From NCBI RefSeq assembly GCF_008639165.1, contig NZ_CP029197.1:3534001-3598000 (forward strand): a DNA stretch of 64,000 nucleotides, given 5' to 3'. Both the position numbers and the translations under genes were made by a program. Positions 47,951-56,424 of the stretch are shown here, one piece after another; position 1 is the first letter of the stretch, and every line of letters begins with the position of its first letter. Source of the stretch: Streptomyces venezuelae ATCC 10712. Lineage in GTDB: Bacteria > Actinomycetota > Actinomycetes > Streptomycetales > Streptomycetaceae. A model generated the notes under the pieces. The model was given only the letters and a program-made list of their open reading frames with translations, searched no databases and was not told the DNA's origin.

Positions 47951-49261
47951 TCAGCCGGGCCCCAGGTCGTCGCAGGCCAGCCGGAACTCCGACCAGCGCA
48001 CCCCGTCCGCGGTCAGCGCGTACTGACAGCGTGAGGCCTCACGCAGCAGCCCGAGCGGGGTGCGGCGGGTGTGGTGCGTGCCGTCGTTGAGCCGGACGAA
48101 CGTACGGCCGCCGTCCTCACTCCGGTACCCCGAGAGCTCCGCGCCGATCTCCACCCGGCCACCCGGCCCCGGCACCGGCAGGCCGAGCAGCGTGCGGGGC
48201 TCCTCGCTCGGCCCCGTCGTCCACATCCGCTGCCAGGTCCTGCCGCCGTCCACGGAACGGTGCAGGGCCCGCATCGGGTTCTTGACGGGCTCGCCGCCAC
48301 CGCTCAGATCCCCCATCTCCGCCGCGTACACCGCGTCCTTCCCCACCGCCACCGCCGTGTACCACCCGGAGTCCATGGCCGGGCTCGGCAGCCGGCTCAC
48401 CGTCCAGCTACGACCGCCGTCCCGGGAGAAGGCGACCGCCGCCCGGCCCGACAGCGGGTCCGTGCCCGAGACCCACCAGGAACCGTCGGGCTCCGGCTGC
48501 CCCTGGGGCCGGGGGTGCGCCCCCAGCAGAGGCCCCCGGGCCAGCGCCCGGCGCCGCCCGTCCCGCGGCGAGACCACCACGAGACGCTCCCGCTCGCAGG
48601 CGTCGGGCAGTGCCTCGGCAGGGTCCGCGCAGTCGGTGGCGAGCACCGCCCCCTCGGGTATGTCCGGGGTCGTACCGACCGTGCGCTGCTCGCCCGGCCG
48701 CCAACTCCGGCCGCCGTCCTGGGTGAACCAGGTCCGCGCGGCCGGACCGGGCCCGCCCTCCTCGACCAGCGCCCGGCCGGGACCCAGCGACAGGAGGTTC
48801 GACGAGACGCCCTCCGTCCCCAGGACCCGGGGCAGCGGCGACCGCCGCAGCACCCACTCCCGCGCCCCGGCGTCCAGCACGGCCACGTGCTGCCGGCAGA
48901 AGCCGCTCTCCGGGGCCGCCTGATCACCCACGCACTCGGCGAGCAGCGCGAACCCGCTGCCGTCCCGCGCGAAGCCCAGACTGTGCGCCCAGCCGGGCAG
49001 CGCGGGCGCGGACGGTATCCGGGGCGGCGCCCCGAACGCCCCCGCGGGCGGGGCACCGGGGGCCGCCGGAGACGGGGCCCCCGAGACCGTCGGGGGCCGG
49101 GGAGTCCCCGAGGCACCCGAGCCTCCCGAACCTCCCGGGCCTCCCTGGCTCCCCGAACTCCCCGCTCCCCCACCGGGCTTCGCCCCCGAGTCCGTGCACC
49201 CGGTCACCACCATCAGCACCAGCGCCACGACGGCGCCCGCCACTCCCATCGGCCCGCGCAT
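47951..49261 (-). CDS. Secreted Asp-box (BNR) beta-propeller lipoprotein
   Basis: A 436-residue lipoprotein. The signal peptide ends in the lipobox LMVVTGC (lipidated C about residue 21), followed by a Gly/Ser/Pro linker to about 85. Four Asp-box motifs appear: TQDGGRSW, SRDGGRSW, SVDGGRTW and SEDGGRTF. Such repeats make sialidase-like propellers; the sialidase catalytic Arg triad is not evident, so it may bind rather than cleave. It follows the DrrAB-like genes and is convergent with gad. Function unknown. Confidence 0.85.
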   Translation of the reverse strand: MRGPMGVAGAVVALVLMVVTGCTDSGAKPGGGAGSSGSQGGPGGSGGSGASGTPRPPTVSGAPSPAAPGAPPAGAFGAPPRIPSAPALPGWAHSLGFARDGSGFALLAECVGDQAAPESGFCRQHVAVLDAGAREWVLRRSPLPRVLGTEGVSSNLLSLGPGRALVEEGGPGPAARTWFTQDGGRSWRPGEQRTVGTTPDIPEGAVLATDCADPAEALPDACERERLVVVSPRDGRRRALARGPLLGAHPRPQGQPEPDGSWWVSGTDPLSGRAAVAFSRDGGRSWTVSRLPSPAMDSGWYTAVAVGKDAVYAAEMGDLSGGGEPVKNPMRALHRSVDGGRTWQRMWTTGPSEEPRTLLGLPVPGPGGRVEIGAELSGYRSEDGGRTFVRLNDGTHHTRRTPLGLLREASRCQYALTADGVRWSEFRLACDDLGPG

Positions 49262-49353
49262 CGCTCGTCCCCCTGTCCTCCCTCGGGCGGTCCGCGGTGA
49301 ACCGCTGCTTTCAATACACCGCTCACCGCCCCCGGGTTCCCACCTCCGCGCCG

Positions 49354-50118
49354 CTACTTCCCCAGCCGCCCGAACTTCCGTACCGCCAGCGGGAAGAAGA
49401 GCCCCAGCAGCACCAGCGGCCACACGGTCGCCGCCCAGACGTGCCCCGGCTCGCCGCCCGGGTTGCCGAAGAGCTCGCGGACCGCCGTCGCCGTCGCCGA
49501 CATCGGGTTCCACTCCACGAAGGTCCCGAGCCAGCCCGGCATCGAGTCAGGCGAGGCGAACGCGTTGGAGAGGAAGCCGACCGGCCACACCAGGATCTGC
49601 ACCGCCTGCACCAGCTCCGCTCGACCCGCGACCAGCGCGAGGAAGATGCCGATCCAGAGCATCGCGAAGCGCAGCAGGAGCAGCAGCCCCAGCGCTCCCA
49701 GCGTGCTCCCCAGGCCCCCGTGGGCCCGCCAGCCGATCGCGTACCCCACCCCGACCATCACGAGCAGCCCCACCGTCGACTGCAGCATGTCGGCGGCGGC
49801 CCGCCCCACCAGCACCGCGCCGTCGCTCATCGGCATGGACCGGAACCGGTCGATCACGCCCTTGTTCAGGTCCTGCGTCACCGCCGTCATGGTGCCTTCG
49901 AGCCCGAACACCATGGTCAGGGTGAGCATCCCGGGCACCAGGAAGTCGACGTAGTCCCCGTCGACGCTCCGTCCGCCGCCGACCAGGTAGCCGAACATCA
50001 GCAGCATCATCACCGGGAACACGAGCCCGACGAGGACCTGTACCGGCTGGCGCGCCCAGTGCGCCAGTTCCCGGCGGGTCATCGTCCAGCAGTCGCTCAC
50101 CACGTACGCGGCACTCAT
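49354..50118 (-). CDS. ABC-2 type exporter permease, DrrB-like
   Basis: A 254-residue membrane protein with six helices ([34 protein letters not shown]) and the ABC-2 signature [36 protein letters not shown]. The family, typified by the daunorubicin exporter DrrB, exports hydrophobic compounds with a DrrA-type ATPase. ATG 50118 overlaps the ATPase stop codon (ATGA). Expression is likely set by the PadR gene upstream. Confidence 0.93.
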   Translation of the reverse strand: MSAAYVVSDCWTMTRRELAHWARQPVQVLVGLVFPVMMLLMFGYLVGGGRSVDGDYVDFLVPGMLTLTMVFGLEGTMTAVTQDLNKGVIDRFRSMPMSDGAVLVGRAAADMLQSTVGLLVMVGVGYAIGWRAHGGLGSTLGALGLLLLLRFAMLWIGIFLALVAGRAELVQAVQILVWPVGFLSNAFASPDSMPGWLGTFVEWNPMSATATAVRELFGNPGGEPGHVWAATVWPLVLLGLFFPLAVRKFGRLGK

Positions 50119-51176
50119 GCCGTCACCTCCCGTCCCTGGCGCCCACCCGGCGCCTCCGTCCCACCCGGCGCCCCCTTGGTGCCCGGCTCCCCCGTCCCGT
50201 CCGGCCCGCCCGTCGCGTCCTGGCCGTCCGGCGTGTCCCCGCCGCCCGTCAGGCGGAGGAAGACCTCGTCCAGCGTCGGCCGCCGCAGCGCGATGTCCTC
50301 CGCCTCGATCCCCGCCTCCCCCAGCACCCGCACCGTCTCGGTGAGCGAGGCCATCCGGTCCGCCACCGGTGCGCTGAGCCGGCGCCGGTCGCCGTCCACG
50401 GTCACCTCGGCCCGCGCGAAGGGCAGCAGCGCGGCCGCCTCGTCGAGCCGGGCCCCGTCCCGTACGACCACGTCGATGCGGTCCACCCCGACCAGCGCCT
50501 TGAGCTCGTCGGGGGTGCCGTCCGCGACGACCCGGCCCCGGTCCACGACGGAGATCCGGTCGGCCAGCTGATCCGCCTCCTCCAGGTACTGCGTGGTCAG
50601 CAGGACCGTGGTGCCCCCGCCCACGAGCGAGCGCACCGACTCCCAGACCTCGCCACGCCCGCGTGGATCGAGTCCGGTCGTCGGTTCGTCGAGGAAGAGC
50701 ACCTCGGGCTCCGTGATCAGCGAGGCCGCCAGGTCGAGCCGCCGCCGCATGCCGCCGCTGAACTGCTTGACGGGCTTGTGGCCGGTGTCGGTGAGGCCGA
50801 AGCGCTCCAGGAGCTCCTCGGCCCGCGTCCCGGCCCGTCGCGCGCCCAGGTGGTGGAGCCGGCCGAACATCTCCAGGTTCTGCCGGCCGCCCAGCTCCTC
50901 GTCGAGGGCCGCGTGCTGTCCGAGCAGCCCGATCCGCCGCCGCACCTCCCGCGCCCCGGTCCGTACGTCGTGGCCCGCCACCCGCACCAGGCCCTCGTCG
51001 TGCCGGAGGAGGGTGGCGAGGATCCGTACGGTCGTGGTTTTGCCGGCACCGTTGGGCCCGAGCAGGCCGTGGACCGTGCCGCGCCGGACGGTGAGGTCGA
51101 GGCCTGCCAGGGCTTCCTTCTCTCCGTACCGCTTGCGTGCGCCCTCCACGAGGATCGCGTCCTGTGTCGCCGCCAT
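50115..51176 (-). CDS. ABC exporter ATP-binding protein, DrrA-like
   Basis: A 353-residue ATPase. Walker [21 protein letters not shown], signature [17 protein letters not shown], Walker [21 protein letters not shown]. The C-terminal DrrA-type domain ([11 protein letters not shown]) is followed by a 40-residue Gly/Thr/Pro tail. Three operator copies lie at 51201-51293 in the promoter. Together with the permease it forms a drug or metabolite exporter; the substrate is unknown. Confidence 0.94.
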   Translation of the reverse strand: MAATQDAILVEGARKRYGEKEALAGLDLTVRRGTVHGLLGPNGAGKTTTVRILATLLRHDEGLVRVAGHDVRTGAREVRRRIGLLGQHAALDEELGGRQNLEMFGRLHHLGARRAGTRAEELLERFGLTDTGHKPVKQFSGGMRRRLDLAASLITEPEVLFLDEPTTGLDPRGRGEVWESVRSLVGGGTTVLLTTQYLEEADQLADRISVVDRGRVVADGTPDELKALVGVDRIDVVVRDGARLDEAAALLPFARAEVTVDGDRRRLSAPVADRMASLTETVRVLGEAGIEAEDIALRRPTLDEVFLRLTGGGDTPDGQDATGGPDGTGEPGTKGAPGGTEAPGGRQGREVTA

Positions 51177-51200
51177 GTCGATTTCCTCCCGAAATCCATG

Positions 51201-51216
51201 TAGTCAAATTTGACCA
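51201..51216. promoter_or_regulatory. PadR-type operator, copy 1
   Basis: TAGTCAAATTTGACCA, with the perfect palindrome GTCAAATTTGAC at its core. It is 25 bp upstream of the exporter ATPase start codon and is the copy nearest the gene. Confidence 0.75.
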
Positions 51217-51222
51217 CAGCAG

Positions 51223-51238
51223 TAGTCAACTTTGATTA
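51223..51238. promoter_or_regulatory. PadR-type operator, copy 2
   Basis: TAGTCAACTTTGATTA, 22 bp (about two helical turns) from copy 1, which would place the two bound dimers on the same face. On the minus strand it contains TTGACT, a -35-like hexamer for the exporter promoter. Confidence 0.7.
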
Positions 51239-51277
51239 CTCGCCGCCGACGGAGCAAGTTATGCCCTCGCGCAGACT

Positions 51278-51293
51278 TAGTCAAACTTGATTA
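51278..51293. promoter_or_regulatory. PadR-type operator, copy 3
   Basis: TAGTCAAACTTGATTA, 55 bp from copy 2, between the padR stop codon and the exporter promoter. It keeps the same TAGTCAA half-site. Confidence 0.7.
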
Positions 51294-51324
51294 GCGCTGC
51301 TGATGCGCCATGCTCTTCCCGCGC

Positions 51325-51939
51325 TCAGGTCGCGAAGGGGTTCTCCTCGCCCTCGGCGAGGACGCCCACGAACGGATCCCCCTCGCCCGCGAACACGTAC
51401 GCCCCGCCCTCGATCCGTTCGATCAGACCCAGCGTCCACTCCTTGCCGGCGTCCGCCGAGTGGACCCACATGTGCATGATCTCGCCGATGTGCCCGAGCT
51501 GGCCGGGGCCGCCCTCCGGCGTGTAGTACTCGGTGACCGCGGTCCGCCACTCCTCCAGCGCCCGCACCCGCTGCCGCAGCAGCTCGGCGGCCTCCGCGCG
51601 CGGCAGGTCCACGATGAAGCCGATGCCCGCCGACAGGACGTCCACCCGCTGGTCGTACGTGGTCAGCGCCTCGCGGAGCAGCGCGAAGTACTCCTCGAGA
51701 CCGCGCTCGGTCAGCTCGTACTCGACGCGCGGCGGCCCGCCGACCGCACTCGGCGCCACCTCGTGCGCGTGCAGCAGCCCCTGCTTCGCCATCTGCTTCA
51801 GCGCGTGGTAGATCGAGCCGGGCTTGGCATGGGACCACTCGTGCGCGCCCCAGTACTCCAGGTCGTTGCGCACCTGGTAGCCGTGGGCGCGGCCGTGCTG
51901 CTTCACCGCGCCCAGGACGAGCAGCCGGATCGCCGACAT
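51325..51939 (-). CDS. PadR family transcriptional regulator
   Basis: A 204-residue repressor-type protein. The N-terminal winged helix (AIRLLVLGAVKQHGRAHGYQVRNDLEYWGAHEW, GSIYHALKQMAKQGLLHAH, VEYELTERGLEEYFALL) is PadR; the C-terminal half is a PadR-type helical dimerisation domain. ATG 51939 has the site AGGAGG. An operator copy at 51952-51967 overlaps the promoter/leader, which points to autoregulation; three further copies precede the DrrAB-like genes downstream. The ligand is probably a compound exported by that pump. Confidence 0.93.
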   Translation of the reverse strand: MSAIRLLVLGAVKQHGRAHGYQVRNDLEYWGAHEWSHAKPGSIYHALKQMAKQGLLHAHEVAPSAVGGPPRVEYELTERGLEEYFALLREALTTYDQRVDVLSAGIGFIVDLPRAEAAELLRQRVRALEEWRTAVTEYYTPEGGPGQLGHIGEIMHMWVHSADAGKEWTLGLIERIEGGAYVFAGEGDPFVGVLAEGEENPFAT

Positions 51940-51951
51940 CGCCGTACCTCC

Positions 51952-51967
51952 TAGTCAATTTTGACCA
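51952..51967. promoter_or_regulatory. PadR-type operator, copy 4 (autoregulatory)
   Basis: TAGTCAATTTTGACCA, immediately upstream of the padR ribosome site. It matches copy 1 at 15 of 16 positions. Its place would block padR transcription when occupied. Confidence 0.75.
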
Positions 51968-51998
51968 GGGTACGCGCGGCGGCGGGGGCCGGGCGGGA

Positions 51999-52541
51999 TC
52001 AGCCCTGCCCCTGCTCCGCGGCGATCAGCTCGAAGGACCCCTTGCCGTCCAGGGACTCGCGGATGATGTCCGCGTGCCCGGCGTGCCGGCCGGCCTCCTG
52101 CACCAGGTGGAGCAGCATCCAGCGGATCGAGACCCGTCCGCCGGCGGGGAACCAGGGCGCCGGGGGCAGCGGGAACGTGTCGTCGAGGTTCGGCACCGAG
52201 CGGACGTACTCCTCGGTCTCCTTCGCCACGCCCGCCCAGAACTCCACGATCTCCGGGATGGTCTCGCCGTCCATGAGCCGGAAGGCCTCGTCCCAGGTGT
52301 CCTGGGTGCGCTGGCGCTCGTTCGGCCGCTGCTGGGCGAGCCGGAGCCAGTTGAGCTCGACCTCGGCGACGTGCTTGAGCAGGCCGGAGAGGCTGAGCTC
52401 GCTGGCGCTGGGCCGCGAGGCCGCCTGCTCCTCGGTGAGTCCGAGGAGCGAGCGGCGGATCGCGGCGCGCTGTGCCTCGATGAAGTTGAGGAGCGCGCCG
52501 CGCTCGTCGCCGTACGTCTCCGTGGGGACGAGAGCCACCAT
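51999..52541 (-). CDS. DinB-like protein (DUF664)
   Basis: A 180-residue four-helix protein. The DinB metal ligands appear as histidines in LSGLLKHVAEVELNW and WMLLHLVQEAGRHAGHADIIRESLDGK. Members include mycothiol- or bacillithiol-dependent transferases, usually used on toxic or secondary metabolites. The ATG at 52541 after AAGGCGGA is preferred to an upstream start. No substrate can be named. Confidence 0.88.
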   Translation of the reverse strand: MVALVPTETYGDERGALLNFIEAQRAAIRRSLLGLTEEQAASRPSASELSLSGLLKHVAEVELNWLRLAQQRPNERQRTQDTWDEAFRLMDGETIPEIVEFWAGVAKETEEYVRSVPNLDDTFPLPPAPWFPAGGRVSIRWMLLHLVQEAGRHAGHADIIRESLDGKGSFELIAAEQGQG

Positions 52542-52592
52542 GATGTCCGCCTTCCGTAGTTGCGCCTTCTCGACACGGACCACGCTACGGAG

Positions 52593-52619
52593 ACTTGCGG
52601 ACAACTACGGTCCGCAAGT
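52593..52619. repeat. Inverted repeat upstream of the DinB gene
   Basis: Arms ACTTGCGGAC (52593-52602) and GTCCGCAAGT (52610-52619) with a 7-nt spacer, 52 bp upstream of the DinB start codon and 34 bp before... the aldehyde dehydrogenase 3' end. It could be an operator for the DinB gene or a terminator for the dehydrogenase; the spacing favours an operator. Confidence 0.5.
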
Positions 52620-52652
52620 GCGCGCCGGGAAGGAACCGCGGAGAATCAGGGA

Positions 52653-54110
52653 TCAGAACGGGAAGCGGCTGCGGCCGTGCTGGATCGAGATCCACTTCTG
52701 GGTGGTGAAGCTCTCCACCATCGCCTCGCCGTTGAGCCGGCCGATGCCCGAGTGCTTCTCGCCGCCGAAGGGCACGATCGGCTCGTCGTGCACGGTTCCG
52801 TCGTTGATGTGGATCATGCCGGTGTGGATGCGCTTGGCGATCCGCACCCCCCGCTCGACGTCCCCGGTGTGGACGGCGCCGCTGAGCCCGTACGGGGTGT
52901 CGTTGGCGATCCGGACGGCCTCCTCCTCGCCGTCGAAGGGGACGATCAGGGCGACCGGGCCGAAGATCTCCTGGCCGAGGACCGGGGCGTCGGGCGCGAA
53001 GCCGGTGAGGACGGACGGGGAGACGAGGTTGCCCTCGACCGTGCCGTGCAGGAGCGCGGTCGCGCCGGCGGCCACCGTCTGGTCGACGAGCGTGGAGACG
53101 GCCTCCGCCTGCTGGGAGTTGATGAGCGGGCCGATGTGGGTGGCGGGGTCGGCCGGGTCGCCGACGCGCAGGGTCTTCACCTTCGCCACGAACTTCTCGG
53201 TGAACTCCTCCTCGACCGTCCGGTCCACGAGGATGCGGTTGGCGGCCATGCAGACCTGGCCCTGGTGGACGAAGCGGCTGAAGACGGCCGCGTCCACGGC
53301 GTAGTCGACGTCGGCGTCGTCGAGGACGATCAGGGCGCTGTTGCCGCCGAGTTCGAGCACGGCGTGCTTGAAGTTCTGCGCGCAGACCGTGGCGACGTGC
53401 CGGCCGACCTTGTCGGAGCCGGTGAAGGAGATGACCTTCGGGATCGGGTGGGTCAGGAGCGCGTCGCCGATCTCGGCGATGTCGGTGACGACGACGTTCA
53501 GCAGTCCGGCCGGGAGGCCGGCCTCCTCCAGGACCTTGGCGACGAGGGTGCCGCCGCAGATCGGGGTGTTCTGGTGCGGCTTGAGGACGACCGCGTTGCC
53601 GAGGGCGAGTGCGGGCGCGACCGACTTGATCGACAGGAGGAAGGGGAAGTTGAACGGGGAGATGACGCCGACGACGCCGACCGGGACGCGGTAGACGCGG
53701 TTCTCCTTGCCGTCGACCGGCGACGGCAGGATGCGGCCCTCGGGGCGCAGCGCCAGCTGGACCGCCTCGCGCAGGAACTCCTTGGCGAGGTGCAGTTCGA
53801 AGGCGGCCTTGAGGCGGGTGCCGCCGAGCTCGGCGACGATCGTCTCGGAGATCTCGTCCTCGCGGTCCTCGACGATCCGCAGGGCGCGCTCGAAGACGAG
53901 ACGGCGGGTGTACGGGTTGGTCTCGGCCCACTCGGCCTGGGCGCGCTCGGCCGCGCGGTAGGCGCGGTCGACCTCACCGGCGGTCGCGACGGTGATCGAC
54001 GCGAGCTTCTCCCCCGTGTACGGGTTGAAGTCGATGATGTCCCACGAGCCGCTGCCCGGCTTCCACTCGCCGTCGATGTACTGGTGGGCCAGGTCGGTGA
54101 AGTGCGACAT
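52653..54110 (-). CDS. Aldehyde dehydrogenase family protein (benzaldehyde/vanillin dehydrogenase-like)
   Basis: A 485-residue NAD(P)-dependent dehydrogenase. Catalytic Cys in FVHQGQVCMAANRI, general-base Glu in HAVLELGGNSALIVLDDAD, cofactor motifs ISPFNFPFLLSIKSVAPALALGNAVVLKPHQ and SFTGSDKVGRHV are intact. EIFGPVALIVPFD and PFGGEKHSGIGR complete the fold. The sequence resembles aromatic-aldehyde dehydrogenases more than betaine or glyceraldehyde enzymes; substrate is not proved. An inverted repeat lies just ahead of its start at 54157-54178. Confidence 0.92.
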   Translation of the reverse strand: MSHFTDLAHQYIDGEWKPGSGSWDIIDFNPYTGEKLASITVATAGEVDRAYRAAERAQAEWAETNPYTRRLVFERALRIVEDREDEISETIVAELGGTRLKAAFELHLAKEFLREAVQLALRPEGRILPSPVDGKENRVYRVPVGVVGVISPFNFPFLLSIKSVAPALALGNAVVLKPHQNTPICGGTLVAKVLEEAGLPAGLLNVVVTDIAEIGDALLTHPIPKVISFTGSDKVGRHVATVCAQNFKHAVLELGGNSALIVLDDADVDYAVDAAVFSRFVHQGQVCMAANRILVDRTVEEEFTEKFVAKVKTLRVGDPADPATHIGPLINSQQAEAVSTLVDQTVAAGATALLHGTVEGNLVSPSVLTGFAPDAPVLGQEIFGPVALIVPFDGEEEAVRIANDTPYGLSGAVHTGDVERGVRIAKRIHTGMIHINDGTVHDEPIVPFGGEKHSGIGRLNGEAMVESFTTQKWISIQHGRSRFPF

Positions 54111-54156
54111 GGATCGAGACCCCTCTACCCGCTCTACTTCCGCACGGATGACAGAA

Positions 54157-54178
54157 GTGACGTCGGAACTGATGTCAC
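54157..54178. promoter_or_regulatory. Inverted repeat upstream of the aldehyde dehydrogenase
   Basis: GTGACGTC (54157-54164) and GATGTCAC (54171-54178) pair with one mismatch around GGAACT. It lies 47 bp upstream of the dehydrogenase start, in the only promoter space available, so it is a candidate operator. No regulator gene is adjacent except the XRE protein. Confidence 0.45.
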
Positions 54179-54195
54179 GTCATCGTACTGATGTG

Positions 54196-55068
54196 TTAGA
54201 TGAGTTGGAGGAGTCCACGGAGAAGATCACGGCTTTCGGCCGGATCCGGACCTTCCTTCTGGAGCCGCTCCATGACCCGCTGGTACTGGGCGACCTCCTC
54301 GCGCTTGTCGAGGTAGAGGGCGCTGGTGAGCTGCTCCAGGTAGACGATGTCGGAGAGGTCGGACTCGGGGAAGCTCAGCATGGTGAAGGCGCCGCTCTCG
54401 CCGGCATGTCCGCCGAAGCTGAAGGGCATGATCTGGAGAGTGACGCCCGGATGTTCGGAGACCTCGATGAGATGCCTCAACTGGCCGCGCATGACGGACC
54501 GGTCGCCGTAGGGGCGGCGTAGCGCCGCCTCGTCGAGCACCGCGTGGAACTGCGGGGCGCGCTCGGAGACGAGCACCTTCTGCCGTTCGAGCCGGAGCGC
54601 GACCCGGCGGTCGATCTCGGCGGCGGGCGCGTCGGGCATGCCCCGGGTGACGACGGCCTGTGCGTACGCCTCGGTCTGCAACAGGCCGTGGACGAACTGC
54701 ACTTCGTAGACGCGGATGAGGGAGGCGGCGCCTTCCAGACCGATGTACGTCTGGAACCAGCCGGGCAGGACGTCGCCGAAGCTGTGCCACCAGCCCGCGA
54801 CGTTGGCCTCACGGGCGAGCCCGAGGAGCGAGCCGCGCTCGGCCTCGTCCCCGACGCCGTACAGCGTGAGCAGATCCTCGACGTCCCTGGCCTTGAAGCT
54901 CACCCGTCCCAACTCCATGCGGCTGATCTTGGATTCGGACGCGCGGATGGAGTAGCCGGCCGCCTCGCGGGTGATCCCGCGCGACTCGCGCAACCGCCTC
55001 AGCTGGGAGCCCAGCAGGATGCGTCGCACCACACTCCCGCTCGCTCCGCCCGATTCGCCTGCGGTCAC
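54196..55068 (-). CDS. XRE-type regulator with DUF5753 domain (Streptomyces WhiJ/Scr1 type)
   Basis: A 290-residue DNA-binding protein. Helix-turn-helix at residues 15-70 (LRRLRESRGITREAAGYSIRASESKISRMELGR), followed by DUF5753 (WFQTYIGLEGAASLIRVYEVQFVHGLLQTEAYAQAVV; PYGDRSVMRGQLRHLIEVSEHPGVTLQIMPF). Such proteins, with DUF397 partners, include developmental regulators of the WhiJ type. It begins at GTG 55068 and is divergent from the HATPase gene. With the DUF397 gene at 56.2 kb it forms a three-gene module. Confidence 0.93.
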   Translation of the reverse strand: MTAGESGGASGSVVRRILLGSQLRRLRESRGITREAAGYSIRASESKISRMELGRVSFKARDVEDLLTLYGVGDEAERGSLLGLAREANVAGWWHSFGDVLPGWFQTYIGLEGAASLIRVYEVQFVHGLLQTEAYAQAVVTRGMPDAPAAEIDRRVALRLERQKVLVSERAPQFHAVLDEAALRRPYGDRSVMRGQLRHLIEVSEHPGVTLQIMPFSFGGHAGESGAFTMLSFPESDLSDIVYLEQLTSALYLDKREEVAQYQRVMERLQKEGPDPAESRDLLRGLLQLI

Positions 55069-55373
55069 GGCTCCAGCCTCCCCTTACGGTGTCGAGCCCC
55101 CGTCGAGCCCCGGATTCTGCCACCAAACGCTTCAGCGCGTACACATTCGATTACGGAAAGACGGCGACTTCCGGGCAGACGTGGAAAGTTCCCCTCCAGG
55201 GCCGGACGACTTATGCACAGATTAGGCACGGGGGCGGACAGGTCCGGCGCGTGCACGTGCATCTGCCCTTGCATCCAGTGGTCGCATTCGGAACCATGGA
55301 CCCCGCGCAGCCGCGTACTCGTTCGTGTTGTCGTGTTGTCGCACCACAGTCGCGATTCCCGGGAGTGCCTCGC
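55069..55373. promoter_or_regulatory. Divergent control region of the XRE/HATPase pair, 305 bp
   Basis: No gene is seen. It separates the XRE gene (minus) from the HATPase gene (plus) and is less G/C-rich than the neighbours around 55125-55180 (ACACATTCGATTACGG). The short direct repeat TGTTGTCGTGTTGTCGCACC near 55327 may be a binding site. Promoters cannot be assigned by eye. Confidence 0.5.
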
Positions 55374-55871
55374 ATGGGGACGAATGGATCGACCGTGCTC
55401 GAGCCGTTACGGCAGGGCCTTCCGCCGATCGATCCCGGCGCCGTCTCCACCTCCGCCTCCTGCGCGCTTCCCGCGCGGTACGAAGCCGTGCGCGGAGCCC
55501 GGAAGTTCACCAGTGCGACCCTCGACCGCTGGGAACTGACCGAACGCTTCGACGACGTGGCCCTGGTCGTCTCCGAGCTCGTCACCAACGCACTGCGCCA
55601 CGCGGTGCCCGCGGACGCGCCCCAGGAGGAAGGCCAGAACCCGCCGGTCCGGCTGCACCTGATGCGCTGGTCCTCGCGCCTCGTGTGCGCCGTGCGCGAC
55701 CCGAGCCGGCAGAGCCCGGAGGCGCGCGGGGGCGAGGAGGACTTCGCCGCCGAGTCGGGACGCGGGCTGTTCCTCGTCGACTCGTTCAGCGACAGCTGGG
55801 GATGGCATCCACTCGCCGGCACCCTGCGCGGCAAGGTGGTGTGGGCGCTGTTCCGGATCGGCCCGGAGTAG
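55374..55871 (+). CDS. ATP-binding protein of the HATPase/anti-sigma type
   Basis: A 165-residue protein with the N-box LVVSELVTNALRHAV, then VRDPSRQSPEA and the G-box ESGRGLFLVDSFSDSWGW of the RsbW/SpoIIAB-like GHKL family. The N-terminus (residues 1-40) is variable. The family covers anti-sigma kinases and the small HATPases that accompany XRE/DUF397 genes in Streptomyces. ATG 55374 follows GGGAG; GTG 55365 is an alternative. Targets unknown; it may be the protein-level partner of the XRE regulator. Confidence 0.87.
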   Translation: MGTNGSTVLEPLRQGLPPIDPGAVSTSASCALPARYEAVRGARKFTSATLDRWELTERFDDVALVVSELVTNALRHAVPADAPQEEGQNPPVRLHLMRWSSRLVCAVRDPSRQSPEARGGEEDFAAESGRGLFLVDSFSDSWGWHPLAGTLRGKVVWALFRIGPE

Positions 55872-55905
55872 CCGCGTCGCCCCGGGCGGCGCGTACGGAA
55901 CATGG

Positions 55906-55939
55906 AAGGGCCCCGGCGGTGATCACCGCCGGGGCCCTT
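55906..55939. terminator. Perfect 34-bp palindrome, terminator
   Basis: AAGGGCCCCGGCGGTGA (55906-55922) is followed at once by its exact reverse complement (55923-55939). It lies 35 bp past the HATPase stop codon and can end transcription from both directions. Confidence 0.8.
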
Positions 55940-55944
55940 CTGGC

Positions 55945-56023
55945 GTAGGCACGCGCGCGTACGCGTCTCCGTAGGCACGCGCGCGTGTACGTCTCCGGAG
56001 GCACGCGCACGTACGCGGGTCTC
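55945..56023. repeat. 26-bp tandem repeat, three copies
   Basis: Units begin at 55945, 55971 and 55997, of the form GTAGGCACGCGCGCGTACGC plus GTCTCC; the third is slightly diverged. They lie between the palindromic terminator and the stop codon of the DUF397 gene. Confidence 0.85.
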
Positions 56024-56264
56024 ACACCAGGTGGTCGAACTCCCCGTCCTTGACGCCGAGGAGGAGCGCCTCTATCTCCGCGGGTGTGTAGACGAGGGCG
56101 GGTCCGTCGGGGTGGCGCGAGTTGCGGACGGCAACGTTTCCCCCCGGAAGTTTGGCGAACTCCACGCAGGATCCCTGGGAGTTGCTGTGCCTGCTCTTCT
56201 GCCACACGACGCCTCGCAGCTCCGTGGCCGCCATGCCGTTGTACGCACGATGCGCATGATGCAC
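56022..56264 (-). CDS. DUF397 protein
   Basis: An 80-residue protein with the DUF397 pattern WQKSRHSNSQGSCVEFAKLPGGNVAVRNSRHPDGPALVYTPAEIEALLLGVKDGEFDHLV. These small proteins accompany XRE/DUF5753 regulators in Streptomyces. GTG 56264 has the site GGGGAGC; ATG 56234 is an alternative. It reads toward the HATPase gene on the opposite strand, unlike the usual tight xre-DUF397 pair. Confidence 0.88.
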   Translation of the reverse strand: MHHAHRAYNGMAATELRGVVWQKSRHSNSQGSCVEFAKLPGGNVAVRNSRHPDGPALVYTPAEIEALLLGVKDGEFDHLV

Positions 56265-56424
56265 TGGTAGCTCCCCGAGTTGCTTGGTGCAGGTGTCAAC
56301 TTCCTCGGATCATAGCTGTGTTCATATGCCGATGCATGAGCAGATGCACGTGCACGGGGGGTTGCGTAGCGGCTACGCGACTCAGCGTGCTACCAGCGAG
56401 TACGGGCCGCGTCCGCCCCTCACC

